Positions 8,527 to 15,201 of a stretch of 32,850 bases of DNA are shown in pieces; positions within the stretch are counted from its first letter, which is position 1; every line of letters starts with the position of its first letter. A program made the translations under genes and the position numbers. The notes under the pieces are model-generated. The model was given only the letters and a program-made list of their open reading frames with translations. It had not been told where the DNA came from and made no database searches. The stretch is from an uncultured Holophagaceae bacterium (lineage in GTDB: Bacteria > Acidobacteriota > Holophagae > Holophagales > Holophagaceae), in NCBI GenBank assembly GCA_903863195.1, contig CAIPAY010000044.1:1-32850 (forward strand), given 5' to 3'.

Positions 8527-9267
8527 CTACTTGGCCCCGAGCAGGCGCATGCCGATGGCGCAGGCCATGGGCACGAGGACGGCCAGCAGGGCGCCGCCGG
8601 TCTTGACGCGGACCAGGTAGCGCAGGGCCAGGAAGGCGAGCACTGCCTCGGCGAAGTAGAAGAGGTCCAGGGCATAGAACAGGGCCTGCAGCTTGATGCT
8701 CTCCACGTGCAGGAAGTAGCCCAGGGAGGTCGGGGCCACCTTGTCGGGGGTGAGGCCGCCGATGGGCCGCACCAGGCAGATCACCGCGATGAGCAGCATG
8801 TGGGGCAGCTTCACGAGGCCGGGCACGATGGCAGCGCTGAGAGCCTGCAGGTAGCTGGGCGCTCCGTCCTCGGGCAGGGCCTTGCCGATGAGCCAGTAGA
8901 ACAGCGCCACCAGCGCCATGGCCGCGGGGGTGATGAACAGGACCCCGAGGATGCCGAAGGGCAGGATGAACTTCTTCTGCATGTCGATGACCATGTCGAT
9001 CTGCGCCGCCTGGATCTGCGGGTTGCGCTCCAGGATGGGCCGCAGCATCTCGTCCACGTCCACCTTGAGCCCCCAGATGACCGTGATGATCAGGGAGGCC
9101 ACCATGATCACGCCCAGGGCCCAGCCCCAGCTGGGAGCCTGATTGAGGCGGCGGAACAGGTCCACGGGAGCCGTGAACACCCCGACGAGCTGGTCCAGCA
9201 GGCCCGGCGCCTGGGGACGCGGCGCCTCGGGCTGCTCGCCATACAGGGAGGAAGGCTGTTCACTCAT
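8527..9267 (-). CDS. Yip1-domain integral membrane protein
   Basis: A 246-residue membrane protein with a soluble N-terminus (about residues 1-45, Pro- and Gln-rich) followed by about five hydrophobic segments. The layout, with PGLLDQLVGVFTAPVDLFRRL just before the first helix and a Pro/Gly-rich first helix, fits the bacterial YIP1/DUF1282 group. It opens the efflux operon: its TAG stop is immediately followed by the adaptor ATG. The start at 9267 has an AGAGG-like site nine bases upstream. Function is unknown. Bacterial Yip1-type proteins often neighbour export systems, so a helper role in membrane organisation or pump assembly is a guess. Confidence 0.8.
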   Translation of the reverse strand: MSEQPSSLYGEQPEAPRPQAPGLLDQLVGVFTAPVDLFRRLNQAPSWGWALGVIMVASLIITVIWGLKVDVDEMLRPILERNPQIQAAQIDMVIDMQKKFILPFGILGVLFITPAAMALVALFYWLIGKALPEDGAPSYLQALSAAIVPGLVKLPHMLLIAVICLVRPIGGLTPDKVAPTSLGYFLHVESIKLQALFYALDLFYFAEAVLAFLALRYLVRVKTGGALLAVLVPMACAIGMRLLGAK

Positions 9268-9354
9268 GGCAAGGACCTCTCAGACAACGAGCCAACTTTA
9301 ACGCACCTGCCTGACCCGGGCCAGGACCGCCGCGGCGCCGGCCCTGGCTGCCGG

Positions 9355-9363
9355 TGCTACATT
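9355..9363 (+). promoter_or_regulatory. possible extended -10 promoter for the Get3-like pair
   Basis: TG-C-TACATT at 9355-9363 matches an extended -10 element. Transcription would start near 9370, which fits ATG 9396 as the translation start with a leader of about 26 bases and leaves ATG 9372 without room for a ribosome site. No good -35 is seen. The gap to the divergent Yip1 gene is otherwise featureless. Confidence 0.3.
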
Positions 9364-9395
9364 GAGGGCTCATGGCCGCCCAGGAGTCCCATCCC

Positions 9396-10259
9396 ATGTC
9401 CGCCCTGGATCGCCTCGCGGAGCGCCAGCTGGTGGTGGTGACCGGGAAGGGCGGGGTCGGCAAGACCACCCTCGCCTCGGTAATGGGCCGCCTCCTGGCC
9501 GCGCGGGGCCGGCGGGTGCTGCTGCTGGAGGTGGACCCGCGGGAGAGCCTCCACCAGGCGCTCGGGACCGAGCCCTCGGGCGGTGCGATCGTGTCGGCGG
9601 GTCCGGGGCTCTGGCTCCAGAATCTCCAGCCCACGGCCGTCATCGAGGGCCTGGTCCACGAGAAGGTCCCCCTCGACTACCTGGCCCGGAAGATCGTGGA
9701 GAGCCCCGCCTTCCACCACTTCGTGGAGGGGGCGCCGGGCCTGAAGGAGACGGCCCTGCTGGGCTACGCCTACCGGACCCTCCACCAAGGCCGCCGGCCC
9801 CGGGCCGACCTGGTGATCCTGGACGCCCCCGCCACGGGGCACGGCGCCACCCTGCTCGCCGCGCCGGGGCTGCTGGCCCAGGCGGCTCAGGGGGGCCAGC
9901 TGGGGGACATGGCCGCGGACCTGGCGGCCTTCCTGGCGGACCCCACCCGCTGCGCGGTGACCCTGGCCACCCTGGCGGAGGAGATGCCCATCCAGGAGAC
10001 GCTGGAGCTCTTGGAAGTGCTGGAGGCCAGGCTGGGCCTGCGCCCCGACCTGGTGGTGGCGAACGGGCTGTACCCCGTGCCTCCGGAGGGTCCCGGCCTG
10101 GAGCTGCTGAAGATCCGCCACCGCCTGAACCAAGCGGAGCTGGCCCGGCTCACGGCGGCCTGGAAGGGGTCCATGGTGTCGCTGCCCCTCCTCCCGCTGG
10201 ACCGGGGACCGGCCCTGATCGACCGGCTGGCCCAGCTGTTCCTGCAGGAGGATTCATGA
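9396..10259 (+). CDS. Get3/ArsA-like ATPase, first of a pair
   Basis: A SIMIBI-class ATPase of 287 residues in the ArsA/Get3 family. The deviant Walker A motif GKGGVGKTT is at residues 17-25 and keeps the signature lysine (Lys18). A Walker-B/switch-like block LVILDAPATGHG lies near residue 140. It has a single conspicuous Cys (RCAVTL), neither the CxxC zinc motif of Get3 nor the cysteines of arsenite-binding ArsA, so arsenical transport is unlikely. ATG 9396 is preferred (AGGAG nine bases upstream) over ATG 9372. Its end overlaps the next gene by four bases (ATGA), and the partner is also ArsA-like. Adjacent Get3-like pairs are known in actinobacteria (BagA/BagB of Mycobacterium tuberculosis, recalled). 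The client here is unknown; the phasin and PhaR genes downstream suggest granule-related work. Confidence 0.85.
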   Translation: MSALDRLAERQLVVVTGKGGVGKTTLASVMGRLLAARGRRVLLLEVDPRESLHQALGTEPSGGAIVSAGPGLWLQNLQPTAVIEGLVHEKVPLDYLARKIVESPAFHHFVEGAPGLKETALLGYAYRTLHQGRRPRADLVILDAPATGHGATLLAAPGLLAQAAQGGQLGDMAADLAAFLADPTRCAVTLATLAEEMPIQETLELLEVLEARLGLRPDLVVANGLYPVPPEGPGLELLKIRHRLNQAELARLTAAWKGSMVSLPLLPLDRGPALIDRLAQLFLQEDS

Positions 10260-11302
10260 GCGCCGGAGTGCTCTCGGGCGACCTCCTCGTGGTGGTGGGC
10301 GCCGGCGGCGTGGGCAAGACCACCCTGGCGGCGGCCCTGGCCCTGGGGTCCGCCCAGCAGGGGCGCCGCACCCTGGTGATGACCTTCGATCCTTCGCTGC
10401 GCCTCAAGGATGCCCTCGGCGTGGGCAAGGCTGCATTGGATGAGCCGGTCCCCGTGCGCGAGGTGGCGCCTGGCCACCTGGATGCGGCCCTCCTGGACGC
10501 GAAGCGGACCTTCGACCGCCTCATCCACACCTACGCCCCCGATGCCGCGGCCGCGGAGCGGATCTTCTCCAACCCGTTCTACCGGGACATGGCCGGAAAC
10601 CTGGCGGGCATCCTGGAATACATGGCCATGGAGCGGCTCTTCGAGATGCGGGCCTCGGGTCGGTACGACCGGATCATCCTGGACACGCCGCCCACCCGCC
10701 AGGCCATGGACTTCCTCCAGGCGCCGGAGCGGATGATGCACCTGGTGAACAACCGGGCCATCCGGTTCGCCATGGACCCCTGGTGGGACCGCAAGGGCGG
10801 GAAGAACCTGGGCTACCGCCTCGCGGCCATGGGGGCCATGGAGCTGTCCGACCGCCTCGTCGGGCGGCGCTTCCTGCTGGACGTGGTGGAGTTCATCCGG
10901 GCCTTCGCGCCCCTCTTCGAGGGGTTCCGCCAGCGGGCCGAGGAAGTCCAGAAGCTGCTGCAGGCCCTGGAGACCCGCTTCCTGCTGGTGGCGGGGCCCG
11001 GCTCGGACCGGGTGCCCGACGCGATGTTCTTCCTGCGCAAGCTGCAGGAGACCGGCCACCGGCTCGGCCCCGTCCTGGTGAACCAGCTCCACCCGGAGCC
11101 AGGGCCCGGCGCGGGCCGGGGGCCGGGCGCCGAGCTGCTGCGCTTCCTGGCGGCCCGGGACCGGCGTGGCCTGGAGCTCCTGCGGAGCCTCTTGCCGGGC
11201 CCGCAGGAGGTCTTCCCCGTGTCCCTGGAGCCCACTCCCCCCGGAAATCTGGAGGAGCTGGGCCAGCTTTATCATAAAATTTATAACATAAAATCATTAT
11301 AA
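10256..11302 (+). CDS. Get3/ArsA-like ATPase, second of a pair, signature lysine replaced
   Basis: A 348-residue partner of the preceding ATPase. Its P-loop reads GAGGVGKTT (residues 15-23): the catalytic P-loop Lys21 is kept, but the signature lysine that normally contacts the ATP of the opposite subunit is Ala16. The conserved FSNPFYRDMAGNLAGILEYM block (about residues 102-122) and IILDTPPTRQAMDFL identify the ArsA-related group. There is no cysteine in the whole protein. The start overlaps the upstream stop (ATGA) with AGGAGGA just before it. The last dozen codons turn abruptly AT-rich (ending YHKIYNIKSL), running straight into the AT-rich phaR control region. A heterodimer with unequal ATP sites is a reasonable inference. 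Confidence 0.85.
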   Translation: MSAGVLSGDLLVVVGAGGVGKTTLAAALALGSAQQGRRTLVMTFDPSLRLKDALGVGKAALDEPVPVREVAPGHLDAALLDAKRTFDRLIHTYAPDAAAAERIFSNPFYRDMAGNLAGILEYMAMERLFEMRASGRYDRIILDTPPTRQAMDFLQAPERMMHLVNNRAIRFAMDPWWDRKGGKNLGYRLAAMGAMELSDRLVGRRFLLDVVEFIRAFAPLFEGFRQRAEEVQKLLQALETRFLLVAGPGSDRVPDAMFFLRKLQETGHRLGPVLVNQLHPEPGPGAGRGPGAELLRFLAARDRRGLELLRSLLPGPQEVFPVSLEPTPPGNLEELGQLYHKIYNIKSL

Positions 11303-11311
11303 TCATTAATT

Positions 11312-11342
11312 AAGAAAATTACCGCATTGCGGTAATTTTCTT
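11312..11342. terminator. 31-base perfect palindrome: terminator of the ATPase pair and probable operator
   Basis: Bases 11312-11326 and 11328-11342 are exact reverse complements around T11327. As RNA, the ACCGCATTGCGGT core would form a hairpin followed by TAATTTTCTT, a plausible terminator for the two ATPase genes. As DNA it is a dyad containing TACCGCATTGCGGTA, which recurs 33 bases downstream with only the central base changed. Both roles may apply. Confidence 0.6.
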
Positions 11343-11352
11343 CTGGCGCGCT

Positions 11353-11371
11353 TACCGCAATGCGGTATATT
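11353..11371 (+). promoter_or_regulatory. second operator copy overlapping the phaR -10 element
   Basis: TACCGCA-A-TGCGGTA at 11353-11367 repeats the core dyad of 11320-11334 at 33-base centre spacing, about three helical turns, so both would face the same side of the DNA. It overlaps TATATT (11366-11371), a good -10 hexamer placed 22 bases before the phaR ATG. PhaR-type repressors are known to bind TGC/GCA-containing dyads and to repress their own genes. This layout suits autorepression, but the binding itself is inferred. Confidence 0.55.
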
Positions 11372-11393
11372 TGAATCCTGAAAGGGGTCCAGG

Positions 11394-11864
11394 ATGATCC
11401 GCCTGATCAAACGGTACGGTGGCGCCAGCCGGAAGCTCTACGACACGGAAGAGAGCCGCTACGTTTCGCTCGAGGAGATCTCGGCCTGGATTCGTTCCGG
11501 CCAGGAGATCAAGGTGGTCGACAGCGGCACCGGCGAGGACGTCACCTCCCAGACCCTGGCCCAGAGCATCTACGAAGACCACAAGCGCGGCTCCTCCCTG
11601 CTTTCGGGCGACCTTCTGCATGAGGTCATCCGGCGGGGCAGCGAGGTCCTGAGCGAGGGGGCCGACCGGGTCCAGGCCAAGGTCGACCGCATGGTCCGTA
11701 CCTCCGTGGACCGCCTCGCCCACGTCACTGCCGGGCCCGAGGACATGACCCAGCTGCGGGCTCGCCTTGCTGAGCTCGAAGCCACCCTGGCCGAGCTGGA
11801 AGCCAGGACGGACCGCCCGAAACCACCCAGCCGACCCCGCTCCACCCGCAAGACCGCTCGTTAA
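11394..11864 (+). CDS. phaR: PhaR-type polyhydroxyalkanoate synthesis regulator
   Basis: A 156-residue regulator whose N-terminal 60 residues form the PHB/PHA accumulation regulator DNA-binding domain: IKRYGGASRKLYDTEESRYV, then SLEEISAWIRSGQEIKVVDS and TGEDVTSQTLAQSIYED follow the family consensus closely. In known systems PhaR senses PHA chains or granules and releases the phasin and its own promoter when polymer is present. The C-terminal half is charged and ends in a short coiled coil (LRARLAELEATLAELEA) and a basic Pro/Arg tail. ATG 11394 has AAGGGG six bases upstream. Twin palindromes lie just before the gene, and the phasin gene follows after 46 bases, the classic PhaR target arrangement. 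The polymer synthase is not in the window, so the storage compound could differ. Confidence 0.92.
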   Translation: MIRLIKRYGGASRKLYDTEESRYVSLEEISAWIRSGQEIKVVDSGTGEDVTSQTLAQSIYEDHKRGSSLLSGDLLHEVIRRGSEVLSEGADRVQAKVDRMVRTSVDRLAHVTAGPEDMTQLRARLAELEATLAELEARTDRPKPPSRPRSTRKTAR

Positions 11865-11910
11865 TCCCAAACCCCTCCCGGCGCTGGAGCCGGATGAAAG
11901 GAGCAAGACC

Positions 11911-12336
11911 ATGGCCATCAAGAAGAAGAACGACCTCATGCCCAGCCTGAAGGAATCTGCCTACCACATCTGGCTGGCGGGCCTCGGGGCCTACAGCGTC
12001 GCCGGAGAGGAAGGCACCCGCCTCTTCAACCAGCTCGTGGACAAGGGCGCGGAGCTGGATGAGGCGAACAAGGAGCGCATCCTTGAGCTCGCAGAGCGCG
12101 CCAAGGGCCTGAAGGGTGATGCCAAGGGTGCCTGGGACAAGCTCTCGACTCCCTTCGAAGGCGGACTGGCGACGGCCATGCACCGTCTGGGCGTCCCGAC
12201 CCGGGAAGAGATCGTCAACCTCACCCAGCGGGTGGAGGAGCTGACGAAGCTGGTGGCCAAGACCAAGGCCCCTGCCAAGCCGGCCGCCAAACCTGCCGAA
12301 GCGCCCAAGCGCAAGACCAAGTCTGCCAAGGCCTGA
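11911..12336 (+). CDS. phasin / PHA granule-associated protein with histone-like tail
   Basis: A 141-residue granule-coat protein. The segment from about residue 12 (LKESAYHIWLAGLGAYSVAG) to EEGTRLFNQLVDKG is the hallmark of the PhaF/PhaI granule-associated family; an amphipathic helical body follows with a second helix, EEIVNLTQRVEELTKLVAKT. The C-terminus (about 120-141) is Lys/Ala/Pro-rich with KPAAKPAEAPKRK, like the DNA-binding tail of PhaF, which tethers granules to the nucleoid. Start 11911 has AAAGGAG seven bases upstream. It sits in line with phaR and ends seven bases before the patatin gene. The same fold can coat other lipid bodies, so PHA is likely but not proven. Confidence 0.9.
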   Translation: MAIKKKNDLMPSLKESAYHIWLAGLGAYSVAGEEGTRLFNQLVDKGAELDEANKERILELAERAKGLKGDAKGAWDKLSTPFEGGLATAMHRLGVPTREEIVNLTQRVEELTKLVAKTKAPAKPAAKPAEAPKRKTKSAKA

Positions 12337-12343
12337 GGGTCCC

Positions 12344-13564
12344 ATGCCCTCCCGTCGCCGTGCCAAGGGGCGGGTGGGGCTCGCCTTGGCTGCCGGAGGG
12401 GTGCTGGGGGGCGTCTACGAAGTAGGCGCCCTCCGAGCCCTTGAGGAAGCCATCGGGGGCCTCGACCTGAACCGCCTGCGAGTCATCGTAGGGGTGAGCG
12501 CAGGCTCCTTCATCGGGGCCCATCTGGTCAATGGCGTCACGGTGACCGAGATGATCCGGGGCCTGGCCGCCGAGGGCGGCAGTGAGGCCCTGTTCGACCA
12601 GTCCATTTTCTTCATGCCGGCCTACAAGGAAATGGCGCGGCGTGGGCTCCAGCTGCCTTCGGTGATCAGCGAGGCCCTGACGCAGCTGGCCAAGGGGCCG
12701 GAGGATCCCTCCTTCATCGGGACCCTCGAGGGCCTCGGCCGCTCCCTCCCGGTGGCCCTGTTCAGCAATGAGGGCGTCCAGGAATACCTGGCGAAGGCCT
12801 TCTCGCGACCGGGCCGCAGCGACGACTTCCGGCAGCTGCGGCAGAAGTTCTTCGTGGTGGCGACGGATGTGGAGACGGGTCGGAGGGTGGTGTTCGGCGG
12901 CCAGGGCATGGACCACATCCCCATCTCCCTCGCGGTGCAGGCCAGCACGGCCGTGCCCGGCCTCTACCAGCCCGTCGAGGTCGAGGGACGGGTCTGCGTG
13001 GACGGCGTGCTCCTGAAGACCATGCATGCCTCCGTAGCCCTGGACCATGGCGCTGACCTGCTGCTCTGCGTGAATCCCCTGGTGCCCATGGACACGGGCT
13101 CCGAGGATGCCCGTGAGGCGCTGGGGAAGCGGGCGGTCCAGCGGGGCGGGCTGCCGGCCCTGCTGTCCCAGAGCTTCCGGATCCTCATCCACTCCCGGGC
13201 CGTCCTGGGCATGGAGCGCGCCGCCCAGAGCCATCCGGACAGTGACCTGGTGCTGTTCCAGCCGGAGTCCACCGAGCATCGGCTCTTCACGAACCTCTTC
13301 CGCTTCCGCTCCCGCCGCAAGATCTGCGAGATCGCCTACCAGCAGACCCGGCAGGACCTCTGGCGACGGCGGGAGTTGCTCGGACCCCTGTTCGAGAAAC
13401 ACGGGCTGGCCCTTCAGCTGGACGTGCTGGCGGATCCCTACCGGACCGTCTGGGACTGCATCGAGTCTCCCCGCGAGCGCAAGGTGAGCGTGGCCGATCA
13501 GCTGGATGGGGCCCTGCGGGTCCTGGAGGTTGGGCTCAGTCGGAAGGGCGCCAAAGGCCGGTGA
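12344..13564 (+). CDS. patatin-like phospholipase/acyl hydrolase
   Basis: A 406-residue patatin-family serine hydrolase. The oxyanion-hole Gly-rich segment AAGGVLGGVYEVGALRAL is near residues 16-33, the nucleophile elbow is GVSAGS (Ser52), and the dyad Asp is in VCVDGV (Asp220). No signal peptide is seen, so it probably acts in the cytoplasm on membrane or stored lipid. It starts seven bases after the phasin stop, with GAGGG four bases ahead of the ATG overlapping that stop, so it is part of the phaR-phasin transcript. The C-terminal 150 residues (FRFRSRRKICEIAYQQTRQD) are not assigned to a known domain. Possible tasks are phospholipid turnover at the granule surface or mobilisation of stored acyl chains; substrate unknown. 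Confidence 0.85.
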   Translation: MPSRRRAKGRVGLALAAGGVLGGVYEVGALRALEEAIGGLDLNRLRVIVGVSAGSFIGAHLVNGVTVTEMIRGLAAEGGSEALFDQSIFFMPAYKEMARRGLQLPSVISEALTQLAKGPEDPSFIGTLEGLGRSLPVALFSNEGVQEYLAKAFSRPGRSDDFRQLRQKFFVVATDVETGRRVVFGGQGMDHIPISLAVQASTAVPGLYQPVEVEGRVCVDGVLLKTMHASVALDHGADLLLCVNPLVPMDTGSEDAREALGKRAVQRGGLPALLSQSFRILIHSRAVLGMERAAQSHPDSDLVLFQPESTEHRLFTNLFRFRSRRKICEIAYQQTRQDLWRRRELLGPLFEKHGLALQLDVLADPYRTVWDCIESPRERKVSVADQLDGALRVLEVGLSRKGAKGR

Positions 13565-13568
13565 TCTT

Positions 13569-13638
13569 TGGTTGCTCTTCCCCTACGTGCCGGATGAATC
13601 CACGGGGCGTTGGCATTCCCGGGAATCCCGGAAGAACC
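13569..13638 (+). repeat. 70-bp intergenic repeat, copy 1
   Basis: This sequence fills the gap between the converging patatin and TPR genes. It matches the reverse complement of 16006-16075 at 60 of 70 bases without gaps. It contains the perfect 12-base palindrome ATTCCCGGGAAT (13615-13626). A third, partial and gapped relative in the same orientation lies at about 16233-16258. It probably serves as a transcription boundary as well as being a dispersed repeat. Confidence 0.75.
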
Positions 13639-13642
13639 CTCG

Positions 13643-14425
13643 TCAATCTGCCAGTTCCGCCTTGGCCAGCTCGACGTCCAGGCGCTCCATGGCGTCCAGG
13701 GGCTGGACTGCGGCCGCCTCGCGGTACAGGGCCTCGGCCTCCTTCCGCCCACTGCGGCCCTTGAGCAGGACCAGGCCGTTGGCATACTCGATGCGGTAGA
13801 TGGCCGATTCCGGGAATAGCTCGAGGCACTTCCAGTAGTGCTCCAGGCCGACCTTCTCCTTGGCGCCATAGGTGAGGCTGCCCACCAGGCTGCCCACCTT
13901 GTCGATGACCTCGGCGTGGTAGGTGCCCAGGGCGGCGTGGGCATCGGCGTGCTCCGGGTCCAGTTCCAGGGCGCGGGTGAGGCTGTCCTTGATCTTGCCG
14001 CCCAGGCCCTGGGCCAGGGCCTTCACCACGGAGATGCCCTGGCTGTAGCGCCCGAGGGCGTAGGCGTGGAGGTAGCAGTTGAAGGCGTCCCCGGGCGCCT
14101 TGGCCATCTGCGCCTCGCACCGCGCGGCCACCTCCTGGAAGAGCTTCAGCTGGGCCGCCTCGTCCTCCTCCAGGTAGTTGGCGTAGATGTTCTGGGCGTG
14201 GTTCGCCACGTTGGAACCCGCTGCGCCGGCCGCCAGGCCCACCTCGACGGCCTTGGCGAACTCGCCGGCATGGTAGTGGAGCCAGGCCTGGAGGACGTTC
14301 TTGTCGTCGGGGAAGGGCTCGCGGTTCCCCTTGTGGAGCCGGGGCCAGGCCTTCTTGGCGGTCGCGGCCGTGTACACGTAGATCTTGTCGGCGTAAGGGA
14401 ATGCCGTCCAGGCTGGCTTGGCCAT
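13643..14425 (-). CDS. TPR-like repeat protein, function unknown
   Basis: A 260-residue, mostly helical protein without a signal peptide. Helix-turn-helix repeats of TPR type are visible, for example NVLQAWLHYHAGEFAKAVEVG, DSLTRALELDPEHADAHAALGTYHAEV and the GLEHYWKCLELFPESAIYRIEYANGL pair, followed by EAEALYREAAAVQP. Such repeats usually serve as protein-binding scaffolds. The ATG at 14425 has GGGAG nine bases upstream. It is the third gene of a minus-strand operon after the PHA-system protein and the acyl-CoA-binding protein (gaps 29 and 34 bases), so a cytoplasmic role linked to acyl-CoA or granules is inferred from context only. It ends against repeat copy 1. Confidence 0.75.
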   Translation of the reverse strand: MAKPAWTAFPYADKIYVYTAATAKKAWPRLHKGNREPFPDDKNVLQAWLHYHAGEFAKAVEVGLAAGAAGSNVANHAQNIYANYLEEDEAAQLKLFQEVAARCEAQMAKAPGDAFNCYLHAYALGRYSQGISVVKALAQGLGGKIKDSLTRALELDPEHADAHAALGTYHAEVIDKVGSLVGSLTYGAKEKVGLEHYWKCLELFPESAIYRIEYANGLVLLKGRSGRKEAEALYREAAAVQPLDAMERLDVELAKAELAD

Positions 14426-14459
14426 CGAGAGTTCTCCCAGTGAGGTTGCCTTGCTCCTG

Positions 14460-14729
14460 CTAGTCGAAATCCATGCCCGCCACGACGAAGAGGTAGCCGC
14501 GCATGGCATCTTCGGGGGGCGTGCCCCTGAGCTTGGCCCAGGCGTCGAACTTGGCGCGCGCCACGAAGTCGAAGGCGCCGGGCCGGTCGTCCCCGGCGTC
14601 GCCCGCCGTGGCCTGCTTGTAGTAGGCGTAGAGGCTGAGCAGGGTGTCGTTGTCCGGCCGCTGGGTGGCGGTCTTGGCCTGGGCCTGGGCCGCCTCGAAC
14701 TGCGCCTGCAGGGTGGGATCGATGGCCAT
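14460..14729 (-). CDS. acyl-CoA-binding protein (ACBP)
   Basis: An 89-residue protein, the normal length of single-domain ACBP. It shows the family core: LLSLYAYYKQATAGD, then RPGAFDF, AKFDAWAKLRGTPPEDAM and a final aromatic stretch GYLFVVAGMD. ACBP binds long-chain acyl-CoA with high affinity and carries it in the cytoplasm to acyltransferases. It is universal in eukaryotes but patchy in bacteria. The start at 14729 follows AGGAGG by four bases, an excellent site. It lies between the PHA-system gene and the TPR gene in one operon, and a WS/DGAT acyltransferase, which consumes acyl-CoA, is 1.5 kb away. The gene is easy to miss because a longer open frame covers it. Confidence 0.92.
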   Translation of the reverse strand: MAIDPTLQAQFEAAQAQAKTATQRPDNDTLLSLYAYYKQATAGDAGDDRPGAFDFVARAKFDAWAKLRGTPPEDAMRGYLFVVAGMDFD

Positions 14730-14758
14730 CGTGCCTCCTATGCGGGAAAGGTCCCGGC

Positions 14759-15037
14759 TTAGCTCGCCAGGAGCCGGTCGACCTGCTGCTCGAGGGACTC
14801 CTGGATCTTGTGGGTGAAGGGCCAGAGCATGATGCCCAGATGCATGTCGATGGCGATGTGGTCCTCCGCCACCTGCACCTCGCCGGTGACCCCATGGCCG
14901 TGGAAGGCGCCGCCCAGGCCGTCCCACTCCAGGCTGAGCCCGTAGTGCTGGTGGAGGCTGGAGGCCACCTCGTCGAAGCGCCGCCGCACCTCCTGGCTGC
15001 CGAGGCTGTGGGGACGGTGGATGCGGACGCGGGACAT
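14759..15037 (-). CDS. polyhydroxyalkanoic acid system family protein (PHA_gran_rgn type)
   Basis: A 92-residue protein whose pattern fits the small PHA-system family: an N-terminal MSRVRIHRPHSLGSQEVRRR segment, LSLEWDGLGGAFHGHGVTGE in the middle, then a beta-rich VAEDHIAIDMHLG and a C-terminal helix HKIQESLEQQVDRLL. The family is found near PHA synthases and phasins; its biochemical role is not settled. ATG 15037 is preferred over an in-frame ATG at 15055 because AGGA precedes it at a usable distance. It is the first gene of the minus-strand operon with ACBP and the TPR protein, and is divergent from parA across a 164-base gap with a clear inverted repeat. Confidence 0.75.
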   Translation of the reverse strand: MSRVRIHRPHSLGSQEVRRRFDEVASSLHQHYGLSLEWDGLGGAFHGHGVTGEVQVAEDHIAIDMHLGIMLWPFTHKIQESLEQQVDRLLAS

Positions 15038-15084
15038 GCAGATCCTGATGGCCATCCGGCCGGGAAGCTTGAGGTGGTACGGAC

Positions 15085-15117
15085 AGCATAGCGACTCCTG
15101 ACCGGGAACAGGAGTCG
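15085..15117 (-). promoter_or_regulatory. inverted repeat next to a -10 element between the PHA-system operon and parA
   Basis: CGACTCCTG (15092-15100) and CAGGAGTCG (15109-15117) form a 9-bp inverted repeat with an eight-base centre. On the minus strand TATGCT (15090-15085) directly follows it and is a good -10 for the PHA-system operon, so the repeat would cover the spacer and -35 region, as a repressor site would. A TTGACC at 15121-15126 might belong to a plus-strand promoter, but no -10 partner is convincing. It does not match the phaR dyad. Confidence 0.4.
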
Positions 15118-15201
15118 GGCTTGACCCCAGGTAGTTCCTGGACTTCCTGGCGGGATGCGCGGACTTTGGGAGGGCGGGAGCCATGTGCGGAGGGACGAGC
15201 G

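Noticed and set aside
9372-9395. ATG 9372 as start of the first Get3-like ATPase
   Set aside because: Its GAGGG site is only three bases away and the possible -10 is too close; ATG 9396 has AGGAG at a normal distance and begins at the expected point before the P-loop.
9396-11302. Arsenite efflux ATPase pair (arsA)
   Set aside because: The arsenite-binding cysteines are missing, the second protein has no cysteine, and no arsB, arsR, arsC or arsD lies nearby.
11911-12336. Histone H1-like protein
   Set aside because: The Lys/Ala/Pro tail looks histone-like, but the N-terminal two thirds carry the phasin signature and the gene follows phaR.
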